Below, one piece after another: positions 45,684-54,463 of a stretch of DNA of 64,000 bases; position 1 is the stretch's first letter, and the number at the start of each line of letters is the position of its first letter. The position numbers and the translations under genes were made by a program. The stretch spans positions 62,001-126,000 of the forward strand of contig CACMUL010000001.1 in assembly GCA_902616855.1 (NCBI GenBank). The letters are read 5' to 3'. Origin of the DNA: an uncultured Alphaproteobacteria bacterium. Lineage in GTDB: Bacteria; Pseudomonadota; Alphaproteobacteria; HIMB59. The notes under the pieces were generated by a model. That model was not told the DNA's origin, ran no database searches, and worked only from the letters and a program-made list of their open reading frames with translations.

Positions 45684-46991
45684 TTATAGAGTTTTAGCAA
45701 ACTGTTTTAATAGTTTTGCTGCACCCTTATCCATATTGCTTAGAGCTTTTTCAACAGTGATATCACCATTAAGCATTGGCTCAACATTTTCGTATATTAC
45801 TTCACGAATTTGAGGCCAGTTACCTGCTCTATATCCACCAGGAATAGTTGAACCTTCAAGACCTAATTGATCACCAACAGCTTTATGATAAGGAGAAGCT
45901 CTATAAAAATTTATAGTTTCAGCTAATTCGATACCACCTTTTGTTACAGCAGCATAACCTGTCATGTTATGATAGTATAAATCCATTTCTGGTGAACCCA
46001 TAAATTCAATAAATTTTGCAAGTCCTTTATACTCTTCTTCTGTATGACCGTTTAAAATCCAATTAGCAGCACCACCAATAAATGTAGGATACTCTTTTCC
46101 GCCTGTTACTGAATCCCAATATGGTATTGGGTTAGTTGTAAAGTTTGGAAGTACACCTTTCATACCTCCAAAAGATGCAGCAGATCCAAACCAAAACGCA
46201 GCCTCACCGTTAGTAAATGGTGCCTGGTTATCTCCCCATGCTCTTCCCTTGTAGCCATAGTAACCCTTTTCATACCATTCTTTAACTTTAGTCCAGTGAT
46301 AAACAAAAGCTTCTGTATCAGCAAAAAGTGTTTTTGTAGGAACAGCATCATAGCCATTATTGCCATCTGTCATCAATAAATTATGCCTTGAGAAGAAATT
46401 TTCAGTCCAAATCCAAGGACTGTGACTTTGTAGAAGAGGAATATATCCGGCATCGAGAATCTTTTGAGCCATACCTTCAAATTCTTCGTAAGTTTTTGGA
46501 ACCTCTTCAATGCCAACTTCATTTAAGATATCCATATTGGCATACATGAGACATGTAGAACTATTAAATGGAACACCGATCATTTTTCCATCACCATCAG
46601 CATAAAAGTTTTTTATACCAGGAATGTAGTTATCAGCATCAACATCAATACCGTATTTTTCTGCCATCTCTTCAAAGCCGATCACAACTCCATTTTTAAC
46701 TTGGGCTACCATTATAGCTGCACCTGCATCATAGACTTGTGAATAATGAGGTTGATCACCTGCTCTAAAAGCAGCTATTGTAGCTGCCATATTGTCCTCA
46801 TAGCTTCCTTTACCAGTAGGGATAACCATATACTCATCTTGTGACTCGTTAAATCGATTAGCTATTTCTATGATTACATCACCTAAAAAACCACTGTTAC
46901 CATACCACCAATGAATTTCGGTTTTACTGTAACTGTTTGAAGTAAATGCAAAAGAAACTAAAAGTACAAAGATACTAATTAGTTTTTTCAT
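45684..46991 (-). CDS. ugpB: UgpB-type periplasmic solute-binding protein
   Basis: Receptor of the importer. The 435 residues comprise a signal peptide at about 1-22 (KKLISIFVLLVSFAFTSNSY) then EIHWWYGNSGFLGDVIIEIA, DEYMVIPTGKGSYEDNMAAT and VYDAGAAIMVAQ as in UgpB, the glycerol-3-phosphate or glycerophosphodiester receptors. C-terminal GGYRAGNWPQIREVIYENVE is also family-typical. The start has a strong Shine-Dalgarno (AGGAGG, 6 bases before ATG). Sugar or phosphodiester cargo both remain possible. Confidence 0.9.
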   Translation of the reverse strand: MKKLISIFVLLVSFAFTSNSYSKTEIHWWYGNSGFLGDVIIEIANRFNESQDEYMVIPTGKGSYEDNMAATIAAFRAGDQPHYSQVYDAGAAIMVAQVKNGVVIGFEEMAEKYGIDVDADNYIPGIKNFYADGDGKMIGVPFNSSTCLMYANMDILNEVGIEEVPKTYEEFEGMAQKILDAGYIPLLQSHSPWIWTENFFSRHNLLMTDGNNGYDAVPTKTLFADTEAFVYHWTKVKEWYEKGYYGYKGRAWGDNQAPFTNGEAAFWFGSAASFGGMKGVLPNFTTNPIPYWDSVTGGKEYPTFIGGAANWILNGHTEEEYKGLAKFIEFMGSPEMDLYYHNMTGYAAVTKGGIELAETINFYRASPYHKAVGDQLGLEGSTIPGGYRAGNWPQIREVIYENVEPMLNGDITVEKALSNMDKGAAKLLKQFAKTL

Positions 46992-47006
46992 TATGTCCTC
47001 CTATTA

Positions 47007-47028
47007 GAACGTTCCTGTTACCATTATA
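47007..47028 (-). promoter_or_regulatory. Candidate promoter and operator for the ugp-like operon
   Basis: On the minus strand TATAAT lies at 47028-47023. About nine bases further downstream is the perfect palindrome GAACGTTC (47014-47007), so the predicted transcription start and the palindrome overlap. AACGTT cores occur in LacI-family operators. No clear -35 box is seen. A local repressor gene is not adjacent. Confidence 0.35.
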
Positions 47029-47118
47029 TAACTATTTAATAGTCTCAGGAATAGATTGGCTGTGTATAACTTAATAAAAAAAAATTAAATATTTATGAAA
47101 TTTAAATTAAGCTTTGAT

Positions 47119-47553
47119 TTATATATTTTTTATTAAATATCTTAATGCGTAAATAAATCCATCTTTACCCATACCTATAATTGAACAATCACAAGCTGGT
47201 GCTATGAGAGACTTTCTTCGAAAGTCCTCTCTAGAGTATATATTGGATAAATGAACTTCTATTTTGAATATTGATTTAATTTCAAGGGAGTCGTGTAATG
47301 AAACCGAGGTATGAGTCAAACCACCAGGATTAATTATGATACCAGTGTACGACTCATCTAAGCCATTTATTTTATTGATGATCTCTCCTTCTATATTGCT
47401 TTGGAAAAAATCAAGAGTACATCCTAATGTTTCAGACTCCTTAAGTAACTCGTTTTCCAAATCTTTTAATGTGAAATTTCCATAAACACTCTCTTTGCGT
47501 TTACCTAACATTTCAAGATTAGGGCCATTAATTATCAAAATTTTATTGTCCAT
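47119..47553 (-). CDS. aroQ: Type II 3-dehydroquinate dehydratase
   Basis: Third step of the shikimate pathway. The 144-residue protein has INGPNLEMLGKR with catalytic Arg19 and Tyr24, NPGGLTHTSVSLHDSLE and IEVHLSNIYSREDFRRKS containing catalytic His101. The length is that of the family and the dodecamer-forming motifs are complete. It stands alone on the minus strand. Confidence 0.95.
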   Translation of the reverse strand: MDNKILIINGPNLEMLGKRKESVYGNFTLKDLENELLKESETLGCTLDFFQSNIEGEIINKINGLDESYTGIIINPGGLTHTSVSLHDSLEIKSIFKIEVHLSNIYSREDFRRKSLIAPACDCSIIGMGKDGFIYALRYLIKNI

Positions 47554-47678
47554 ATTTATTGAACTTATATCAAAGATTTTATCATTCCCAATGGGTATAA
47601 TTTTAAATATTTTTATATTTTTTTGGTTAAAATCACTATATTTATGATATTTAGATAATTATTAATAGGAGGTTAGAT

Positions 47679-47891
47679 ATGAGAAAATTCATTATAGATA
47701 TGACTATGTCATATGACTTTCAGGTAACTATAGAGGCTGAGTCGGAGGAAGCAGCTAAAGCAAAGTTTACAAATACACCATTAGAACAACTTGGTAGCTA
47801 TAAATTTGGTTCATTTTACAAGACATTTAGAGGAATAAAATTAGATGAATTTGATCCAAGATTTTATAAGGACGAAGATAAAGTAAGATAA
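47679..47891 (+). CDS. Small protein upstream of bioY, unknown
   Basis: This 70-residue protein has the Shine-Dalgarno AGGAGG just before the ATG. The sequence RKFIIDMTMSYDFQVTIEAE followed by SEEAAKAKFTNTPLEQLGSY has no known catalytic motif. The stop is 7 bases before the bioY start, so a common transcript is likely. It might resemble small DpnD/PcfM-like proteins, but that is only a guess. Confidence 0.6.
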   Translation: MRKFIIDMTMSYDFQVTIEAESEEAAKAKFTNTPLEQLGSYKFGSFYKTFRGIKLDEFDPRFYKDEDKVR

Positions 47892-47898
47892 TTATAAA

Positions 47899-48453
47899 AT
47901 GAGTAGAACAATTACAGAAAATCTTTTTGGTACACACTTCTTTTCTAAGTACTATTTAACTATACTAGGAGTGATTTTACTGACTGTATCTTCTAAAATT
48001 TCTATTCCCTTTTACCCTGTTCCAATGACATTGCAAACTTTGGTGGTTTTCTTTATAGCTGCATCAATGGGCATAATTGGGTTTTATTCAACCTTAATTT
48101 ATGTGGTTTTAGGTATGCTAGGACTGCCTTTATTCGCTAATGGTGGAGGAATTGGCTACATTTTTTCTCCAACATTTGGTTTTTTATACGGAATGGTAAT
48201 TTCTGCGTTCATTATTGCATATATTCTCAAATCCGAAGTAAACACAAGTTTGATCAAGTTATCGGCCACTATTCTTGCTGGAGCATTTGTAATATTTTTA
48301 TGTGGTATTAGTCACCTTTCGTTTTTTGTAGGTCTTGAACAAGCTATAAATCTTGGTTTATTACCATTTTTATATAGTGAATTCCTAAAGATTGTATTGG
48401 CTATAGCTATAATATTTGGGTTGATTCAAAGAGTTAATCAAAAAAATTCATAA
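47899..48453 (+). CDS. bioY: Biotin transporter BioY
   Basis: This 184-residue membrane protein with about six helices contains ISIPFYPVPMTLQTLVVFFI, the constant BioY motif, and PTFGFLYGMVISAF further on. BioY is the substrate-binding component of the biotin ECF importer and can function alone. No ecfA/ecfT genes are nearby. The C-terminus overlaps the histone-deacetylase-like gene by 6 bases. An external biotin supply fits a streamlined organism. Confidence 0.9.
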   Translation: MSRTITENLFGTHFFSKYYLTILGVILLTVSSKISIPFYPVPMTLQTLVVFFIAASMGIIGFYSTLIYVVLGMLGLPLFANGGGIGYIFSPTFGFLYGMVISAFIIAYILKSEVNTSLIKLSATILAGAFVIFLCGISHLSFFVGLEQAINLGLLPFLYSEFLKIVLAIAIIFGLIQRVNQKNS

Positions 48454-49356
48454 ATAAATTTTACTTACAGTTTCGAATATTGAAAAGTGCCGAGATGCCA
48501 ATTCTTGTTTATTCTTGCTGTATCCTCCACCTATAACAGTACAAAGAGGTATTTTTTTTTCTTTGAAATACTCACATACAATTTCATCTCTTTTTTTAAT
48601 GCCATCATCAGTAAGGTTTAAATTACCTAAATCATCGTTAGAGTGTACGTCAACTCCTGCATCATAAAAAACAATATCTGGCGTAAAATTAGACTCAATT
48701 TGATCAAGCGTTTTTTTAAGGATATTTATATATTTAACATCGTTTACTTCATCATCTATTGGTACATCTAAATTGCTATTTTTTTTGTCAAATGGAAAAT
48801 TATTTTTACAATGAATTGAACATGTAAAAATATTATCAATATTTTCACAAATAGAAGCAGTTCCATCACCTTGATGAACATCTAAATCTAATATTAAAAT
48901 TTTATTTATTTTTTCTTGATTAAGTAAAGTTATTGAAGCATAGGCTAAATCATTAAATACACAAAAACCAGATCCACAATCTTTAAAAGCGTGATGAGTC
49001 CCACCTGCTAAATGACATGCAATACCATAATCTAGCGCCAATTGAGATGTTTGTAGTGTGCCTTGTATAGCTAGGAAAGATCTTTTAGCTAATTTTTCAC
49101 TCCACGGTAAATTTATTCTTCTTTCCTGATCTCTCGATAGATTACCTTCTTTAACACTCATAACATAATCACGGTTGTGTACTACTTGTACATCATTTAT
49201 AGGAGCTGACTTACTTTGATGAATTGTTAAATTTGTATATAAATTTGAGTTTTTGATAAAATTATATAAATCAGAAAATTTAGTACCAACAAATCTATGG
49301 CCCTCTGGTAGAGGAATGTCATAGTTATCATTGTAAACAACATTTAGTTTTTTCAT
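48448..49356 (-). CDS. Histone-deacetylase-family amidohydrolase
   Basis: This zinc-dependent deacetylase of 302 residues (ATG at 49356) has GGTHHAFKDCGSGFCVFNDL with the catalytic His pair, LDLDVHQGDGTASI with the Asp-x-His zinc ligands and YDAGVDVHSNDDLGNLNLT with the third Asp. Bacterial members remove acetyl groups from polyamines, acetoin-linked proteins or small amides. The substrate here is unknown. An upstream TTG at 49359 adds a single residue. Confidence 0.88.
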   Translation of the reverse strand: MKKLNVVYNDNYDIPLPEGHRFVGTKFSDLYNFIKNSNLYTNLTIHQSKSAPINDVQVVHNRDYVMSVKEGNLSRDQERRINLPWSEKLAKRSFLAIQGTLQTSQLALDYGIACHLAGGTHHAFKDCGSGFCVFNDLAYASITLLNQEKINKILILDLDVHQGDGTASICENIDNIFTCSIHCKNNFPFDKKNSNLDVPIDDEVNDVKYINILKKTLDQIESNFTPDIVFYDAGVDVHSNDDLGNLNLTDDGIKKRDEIVCEYFKEKKIPLCTVIGGGYSKNKQELASRHFSIFETVSKIYL

Positions 49357-49371
49357 CAATATAAATTTTCT

Positions 49372-50043
49372 TTAATATTCGCTAATCGTAACTATTTCAT
49401 CAGACTCATATGTAGTTTGATCTAAGTTCTTCTTTACAATATTTGACATTGCATTAGCTACTTTTATTGCATGAATTGGTCTCATTTTTTTAAGCGGGCC
49501 TAAAAATAATGGTGTTAATAGCTTGAAAATTGGAATTCCAATTTTCTCAGCAAGTCTAAATTGTACTCTTTTACCTAGTAAAAAAGATGGTCTTAAAATA
49601 CCAAGGTTATCAAAGTTTAATCTTTTCAATTCTTCTTCAACTAGGCCCTTAAACCTTAAATATTCACCTTTATTATTAGGATCAGCAAAACCAGATGAGA
49701 TATAGACGAAGGACTTAATTGAGTTAGATTTACATATTTTGGCTATTTCCTTAGGCAAATCTAGCTCTACTCTTTGATATTCACTTTTTTCAGGAGAGTT
49801 TTTCTTTGTTGTACCAATACAAAAAAAACAACAATCAGCAATAATCTGATCTTTAATATTCTCAACATTTTTTAAATCTGTATTAATAATTTCTAATTTT
49901 GGATGTTTTATATTTACTTCTGAACGCGTAAAAATTTTAATGCTAGTATAATATTCATCATTTATTAAGTTTTTTAATAAATAACTGCCAACTAAACCAG
50001 TAGCACCAAATATCACTGCCGAAGACATATAAAACTTATACAT
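49372..50043 (-). CDS. NAD(P)-binding TIP30/SDR-like protein
   Basis: This 223-residue atypical short-chain dehydrogenase has the nucleotide-binding motif VIFGATGLVGSYLLKNLI near its N-terminus, SFVYISSGFADPNNKGEYLR in the middle and LGILRPSFLLGKR at about 145. The start is ATG at 50043; a more conservative ATG at 50028 (MSSAVIFGATG) is also possible. The function of bacterial TIP30-like proteins is not known. It lies between the HDAC-like and MatB-like genes. Confidence 0.75.
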   Translation of the reverse strand: MYKFYMSSAVIFGATGLVGSYLLKNLINDEYYTSIKIFTRSEVNIKHPKLEIINTDLKNVENIKDQIIADCCFFCIGTTKKNSPEKSEYQRVELDLPKEIAKICKSNSIKSFVYISSGFADPNNKGEYLRFKGLVEEELKRLNFDNLGILRPSFLLGKRVQFRLAEKIGIPIFKLLTPLFLGPLKKMRPIHAIKVANAMSNIVKKNLDQTTYESDEIVTISEY

Positions 50044-50076
50044 TAATATTATTAAAAAAAAGAATATTTTTGGGAT

Positions 50077-51573
50077 TTAGGAATATTTTTCTTTTAAAGT
50101 ATTTTTTTGAACTTTTCCCATGACGTTTTTTGGAAGTTCATCCAAAAATATATATTTATTTGGAATTTTATATTTCGCTAAGTGTTTTTTTAAAAAATCT
50201 TTAAGATCATTTAAATCTGTAGAATTATTCTTCATAACTATTGCTGCAATAGGTACTTCACCTAAATCATCATTAGGGATACCAAAAACAGCAGACTCTA
50301 AAACTAATTCGTGTTGATTAATAATATCTTCAATTTCTTTAGGATAAACATTATATCCACCACTTATGATTAAATCTTTATTTCTTCCAGATATGAATAG
50401 ATATCCATCATTATCAAAATATCCAATATCACCGGTTATAAAAAAACCATCTTTAGTAAATGCCTCTTGTGTCTTTTTTGGATTATTTAGATAACCTTTA
50501 AATACATTAGGACCATTTATTTCTATTGTTCCAATATCATTTTCTGATTTATTATTATCACTTTGAATATTATTTATTCTTATTTTAATATCTTTTAAAG
50601 GTTTACCAACTGATCCTGCCTTTCTTTCCCCATTACAAGGATTAGAGGCATTCATATTAGTTTCAGTCATACCATATCTCTCTAATATTTGATGACCGGT
50701 TACTCTATAAAAATTTTTAAATGTTTGATTTAACAATGGAGCACTTCCAGATATAAATAATCTCATATTTTGTGTTAATTTCTTATCTAGTCTTTTGTCA
50801 TTCAACAATCTCGTATAAAAAGTTGGAACACCCATCATCAGAGTTGAATAATTAAATGCTTCAATAATTGAGTCTGTATTAAAATTTTTTATAAATCTAA
50901 TAGTAGCCCCACTTATCATGGAGGTATTAATAGCAACAAACAATCCATGAGTATGATAAATTGGAAGTGAATGGATTAAAGTATCATTGCGATTTATATT
51001 CCATAAATTTATTAGTTCTTGAGCATTTGAAACTAAATTTTGTTCGGTTAACATAGCACCTTTAGGCTTTCCTGTAGTCCCAGAGGTATATAAAAGTGCT
51101 GCTAAATCATTATATGTTCTTTTTGATGGTTCAAAAAAACTATCAAGGTTTTCTAAACCATCAGTAATCTCTCCAACTCCGTTTGCATTTAAAGATAAAA
51201 TTCTACAGCCAATTTCATCGCAAATTGGTCTTAAGCTATCAATTTCTGATTTATCACAGATGAGAAAAGATGGTTTTGAGTCCTTTATAAAATAAATTGT
51301 TTCATTAACTGTATAGCTTGTATTAAGTGGAAAAAAAACTGATCCTGTAAGAATAGATGATAAATAAAGAGCTAAAGTCTCTTTACATTTAGCAGACTTT
51401 ACAAGAATATGACTCCCTGCTTTTAACCCTAATTTTGATAATTTGTGAGAAATTTTTGATGCTAGAATTATGAAATTTTTATAAGTAATCTCGGATCCAT
51501 CATCTAATATTAAAAAAGTTTTATTATTATCTAGATTAGTTTCAATTAAATTTGAATAAAGAGAGTCTGTCAA
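50077..51573 (-). CDS. Malonyl-CoA synthetase-like acyl-CoA ligase (MatB type)
   Basis: The AMP-binding ligase of 498 residues has LLYTSGTTGKPKGAMLTEQN (P-loop), then SLPIYHTHGLFVAINT, ERYGMTETNMN and TGDIGYFDNDGYLFISGR. The LPIYHTHGLF and MMGVPTFYTRLL stretches and SNPCNGERKAGSVG match the MatB clade that activates malonate. The start is TTG at 51573; no ATG is available. Related ligases accept methylmalonate, so specificity is not proven. Confidence 0.85.
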   Translation of the reverse strand: MTDSLYSNLIETNLDNNKTFLILDDGSEITYKNFIILASKISHKLSKLGLKAGSHILVKSAKCKETLALYLSSILTGSVFFPLNTSYTVNETIYFIKDSKPSFLICDKSEIDSLRPICDEIGCRILSLNANGVGEITDGLENLDSFFEPSKRTYNDLAALLYTSGTTGKPKGAMLTEQNLVSNAQELINLWNINRNDTLIHSLPIYHTHGLFVAINTSMISGATIRFIKNFNTDSIIEAFNYSTLMMGVPTFYTRLLNDKRLDKKLTQNMRLFISGSAPLLNQTFKNFYRVTGHQILERYGMTETNMNASNPCNGERKAGSVGKPLKDIKIRINNIQSDNNKSENDIGTIEINGPNVFKGYLNNPKKTQEAFTKDGFFITGDIGYFDNDGYLFISGRNKDLIISGGYNVYPKEIEDIINQHELVLESAVFGIPNDDLGEVPIAAIVMKNNSTDLNDLKDFLKKHLAKYKIPNKYIFLDELPKNVMGKVQKNTLKEKYS

Positions 51574-51598
51574 AGTATATCAACGGAGCAATTAGGTT

Positions 51599-51619
51599 GG
51601 CCCTGCAATATACAGGGCC
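51599..51619 (-). other. Stem-loop between the receptor and ligase genes
   Basis: GGCCCTG at 51599-51605 pairs with CAGGGCC at 51613-51619 around a 7-base loop. No U-run follows on either strand, so it is not a clear terminator. It lies 36 bases after the receptor stop and 25 bases before the ligase start and may separate the two transcripts or stabilise the receptor mRNA. Confidence 0.5.
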
Positions 51620-51655
51620 TAGTAAATAAAATAAAAAATCTAGATTATCCTAGGA

Positions 51656-52657
51656 TTATGGTAACCATTTCTCCCAAGTAGATTTATTGTTTGCTTTCCA
51701 TTCAGCAACAACATCATTAAGTTCACCACCTTCACGAACTTTAACGAGCATCGCTGCTTGATCTGCATTTGATAATGCCATTTTACCAAAGAATTCAAGT
51801 GCTTTTTGGTTTTCTGGTTTAGCAAATGTATCAGGATTACCGTAGTTCATTGGATAGTCAACAGCCCAACCTGTTGCAGGCCAAGAGTCAGCTCCACAAG
51901 TTTCCCAGTTGTTTGCCTCAGTAAAGGTATCACAAGTTTTATTTGGAGCTAATTTTACACCTACTAATTCGTTAACACCAAAGAACCAATGAGGCTCCCA
52001 AAGATACATTAAGAAAGGTTCACCTCTATCGTACATACCTTGCGCTTCAGCAAGAGCAGCTGTTTCAGTTCCTAATTCATCAGCAACAAAGTCTAAACCA
52101 AGTAGGTCTAATCTTTTTTGATCATGACAGTTCCAACCAGCAACTGGACAACCAATTAATCGACCTTTACCACCAGACTCCATAGTCGCAAAATCTTCTT
52201 TGAATTTATTTAAATCAGCATAGCTAGAAAAATCTGGATTTGCATCAGCCCAATATTTTGGAACATAATAATCAGACATACCAGTAATACCAACAGTTCC
52301 AAGTAATTTTACACTTCCATCACCAGAGTAAGTCATTTTAACTTCCCCACCATGAATTAAGTCGCCATTTAACATAACCTCATCAGCTTCAGCGTAACTA
52401 GGCCATGACTCACATGCAAAATCAATATCACCTGCAGCAATAGCTTCCCACAAGCCAGTTCCTGAGGCAAATACGATTCTATCAATTTCGTATCCTAACT
52501 CATCTTCAAGTATGCTTACAGCTACTTGACATGAAATCTCTCCACCTGTCCAGTCAGCGATGGCTGCTAATAATTTTTCGGCATTTGCTTTACTGAATGT
52601 TGCGGTGAAAAGAATAGAGGATAGAATAAAAGTAATAATTGTTTTAGATATTCTCAT
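51656..52657 (-). CDS. Betaine/quaternary-amine ABC transporter receptor (OpuAC/ProX type)
   Basis: This periplasmic binding protein of 333 residues has a signal peptide at about 1-26 ending KANA and the OpuAC pattern: LLAAIADWTGGEISCQVAVS, GTGLWEAIAAGDIDFACESW, then YLWEPHWFFGVNELV and DSWPATGWAVDYPMNYGNPD. The many Trp/Tyr residues suit an aromatic cage for a quaternary ammonium or sulfonium head. A strong Shine-Dalgarno (GGGAGGG) precedes the ATG. The matching permease and ATPase are at 58-61 kb on the far side of the catabolic genes. It is divergent from the BKACE gene. Confidence 0.9.
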   Translation of the reverse strand: MRISKTIITFILSSILFTATFSKANAEKLLAAIADWTGGEISCQVAVSILEDELGYEIDRIVFASGTGLWEAIAAGDIDFACESWPSYAEADEVMLNGDLIHGGEVKMTYSGDGSVKLLGTVGITGMSDYYVPKYWADANPDFSSYADLNKFKEDFATMESGGKGRLIGCPVAGWNCHDQKRLDLLGLDFVADELGTETAALAEAQGMYDRGEPFLMYLWEPHWFFGVNELVGVKLAPNKTCDTFTEANNWETCGADSWPATGWAVDYPMNYGNPDTFAKPENQKALEFFGKMALSNADQAAMLVKVREGGELNDVVAEWKANNKSTWEKWLP

Positions 52658-52793
52658 AGATTATCCCTCCCATTAAAAGTTTATATTAGCAAAAAATAGT
52701 CAAAGTACATATGCAATTTATTCATCAATAGGTAACAAAACCCTATGAAATATGTTTTTTTATAGCTAATTAAGTGTAATACTATCAAAAATG

Positions 52794-53678
52794 ATGAAAA
52801 CTAAAGTATTTCTTACATGTGCTGTTAATGGATCTGGTGACACTGCATCAAAACATCCTGATCTTCCAAAGACTCCAAAACAAATAGCAAAATCCGCAAT
52901 AGAGTCTGCTCAAGCAGGTGCATCTATAGTTCATATTCATGTCAGAGAGGAAGATGGAACACCTAGTCGAAAATTTGAATTTTATAAGGAAGTAGTTGAA
53001 ATAATTAGATCGAGTGACACTGATGTAATTATTAATTTAACAACCGGTATGGGAGGTGATTTAGATATAGGTGAAGGAGATAACCCAATGGATTTTGGTC
53101 CATATACTGATATGGCTAATATTATGGAAAGAATATCTCATGTAGAGGAATTACTACCAGAAATATGTACACTTGATGCTGGAACTTTAAATTTTGGTGA
53201 TAGTTCTGTGTTGGCAGTCAATACACCAAATGATTTAAGAAAAGCAGCAAAACGATTAAAAGAAATTGGAGTTAAACCTGAAGTTGAAGCATTTGATTTA
53301 GGTAACATGTGGTTTGGAGCTCAGCTTTATGAAGAAGGACTACTAAGCGACCCACCCTTATATCAGATGTGTTTAGGAATTCCTTGGGGAGCTCCAGCAA
53401 AAACTACAGCTATGATTGCAATGTTAGATGTCATGCCTAAAAATGCTATTTGGTCAGGCTTTGCAATTTCGAGAAATGAAATGCCCTTTGTTGCACAAAC
53501 AGTTTTACTTGGTGGTAATCCCAGAGTTGGGCTTGAAGATAATTTATATTTATCAAAGGGAAAACTTGCAACTAATCCACAATTAGTTGAGAAGGCAATA
53601 AAAATAGTTCATGAGTTGGGCTCCTCTATTATGAGTCCCCAAGAGACAAGAGATTATTTAAAGCTAAAAAAAACCTAA
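52794..53678 (+). CDS. Beta-keto acid cleavage enzyme (BKACE, DUF849)
   Basis: BKACE enzymes transfer acetyl-CoA onto a beta-keto acid to give acetoacetate and a new acyl-CoA. The roughly 294 residues have the zinc-site motifs SIVHIHVREEDGTP and EVEAFDLGNMW, plus NLTTGMGGDLD and GIPWGAPAKTTAMIAML. CdhC (3-dehydrocarnitine cleavage) belongs to this family, which fits the betaine-type receptor next door, but other substrates are known. Two adjacent ATG codons (52791, 52794) could start it. The stop overlaps the convergent SDR gene by 4 bases. Confidence 0.9.
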   Translation: MKTKVFLTCAVNGSGDTASKHPDLPKTPKQIAKSAIESAQAGASIVHIHVREEDGTPSRKFEFYKEVVEIIRSSDTDVIINLTTGMGGDLDIGEGDNPMDFGPYTDMANIMERISHVEELLPEICTLDAGTLNFGDSSVLAVNTPNDLRKAAKRLKEIGVKPEVEAFDLGNMWFGAQLYEEGLLSDPPLYQMCLGIPWGAPAKTTAMIAMLDVMPKNAIWSGFAISRNEMPFVAQTVLLGGNPRVGLEDNLYLSKGKLATNPQLVEKAIKIVHELGSSIMSPQETRDYLKLKKT

Positions 53679-54463
53679 TCCATTCTCTCAGTATTTCCAT
53701 CAATAGAAATTACTTGACCTGAGACTCTAAGGGAGTCTTGAGAAATTAAAAAGGAGCACATTTTTGCTATATCATCTTCATAAACCCATTGTTTTAAAGA
53801 ACTCATAGAAACAAAATCTTTTTCAATAGATCTTACAGATCGCTTTAGCATTTTTGCTTTCGCTTTTATAACTCTCATCATTCTCGCACCTTTAACAGAA
53901 CCAGGGCATATCGCATTTACTCGTATATTAAATTTTCCTAATTCCATTGCTAAAGTTTTAGTAATACCAACTAAGGCCCATTTGCTTGCCGCATAAGGAG
54001 ATCTATTAGGAAAACCATCAATACCAGCTGTAGAGGAAATATTGATTATTGACCCATTTTTAGATTTCTTAATCATGGGTATCGCATATTTGGTAAAATA
54101 AAAGTGACTATTTACATTTACATGTATAGTTTTTTCCCAATCATCAGATTTAATTTTCTCTAAAGGAGATGTGGGTCCAGCTATTCCAATATTATTTATA
54201 AGTCCATCTATTTTTTTAGTTTTATATGATATTTCTTTATAAAATTTCTTTACCTCATCTTCTTTTGAAGCATCGCATTCTGATATAAAGAGTTTCTTAT
54301 TAAAGTATGAATTTTTTTTTAATTTATTAATGTTTTTTTTAGCAATATCACAAGTATATACAAAAGCACCTTGTGATAGTAATAATTTTACAGTAGCTAG
54401 ACCTATTCCAGAAGCACCAGCAGATAAAATAATTTTTTTATTTTTAAGGAAATTATTTTGCAT
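53675..54463 (-). CDS. Short-chain dehydrogenase/reductase
   Basis: This classical SDR of 262 residues (ATG at 54463) has the NAD(P) motif SAGASGIGLATVKLLL, NNIGIAGPTSP in place of NNAG, catalytic Ser in INISSTAGIDG and Tyr-x-x-x-Lys in SPYAASKWALVG. It is the last gene of the minus-strand operon permease-molybdoenzyme-GcvT-SDR and overlaps the GcvT-like gene by 11 bases. A hydroxy-acid or carnitine-like alcohol substrate fits the pathway, but carnitine dehydrogenases are normally of another fold. Confidence 0.85.
   Translation of the reverse strand: MQNNFLKNKKIILSAGASGIGLATVKLLLSQGAFVYTCDIAKKNINKLKKNSYFNKKLFISECDASKEDEVKKFYKEISYKTKKIDGLINNIGIAGPTSPLEKIKSDDWEKTIHVNVNSHFYFTKYAIPMIKKSKNGSIINISSTAGIDGFPNRSPYAASKWALVGITKTLAMELGKFNIRVNAICPGSVKGARMMRVIKAKAKMLKRSVRSIEKDFVSMSSLKQWVYEDDIAKMCSFLISQDSLRVSGQVISIDGNTERMD

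Noticed and set aside
51599-51619. Classical terminator after the receptor gene
   Set aside because: The stem is good but no U-run follows on either strand, so it is listed only as a stem-loop.
51640-51825. 61-residue minus-strand frame within the receptor gene
   Set aside because: Different-frame shadow of the well-supported receptor C-terminus.
52658-52793. Riboswitch or strong operator between the receptor and BKACE genes
   Set aside because: Only a weak ATAGG/CCTAT inverted repeat at 52728-52746 is seen; no recognised riboswitch fold.
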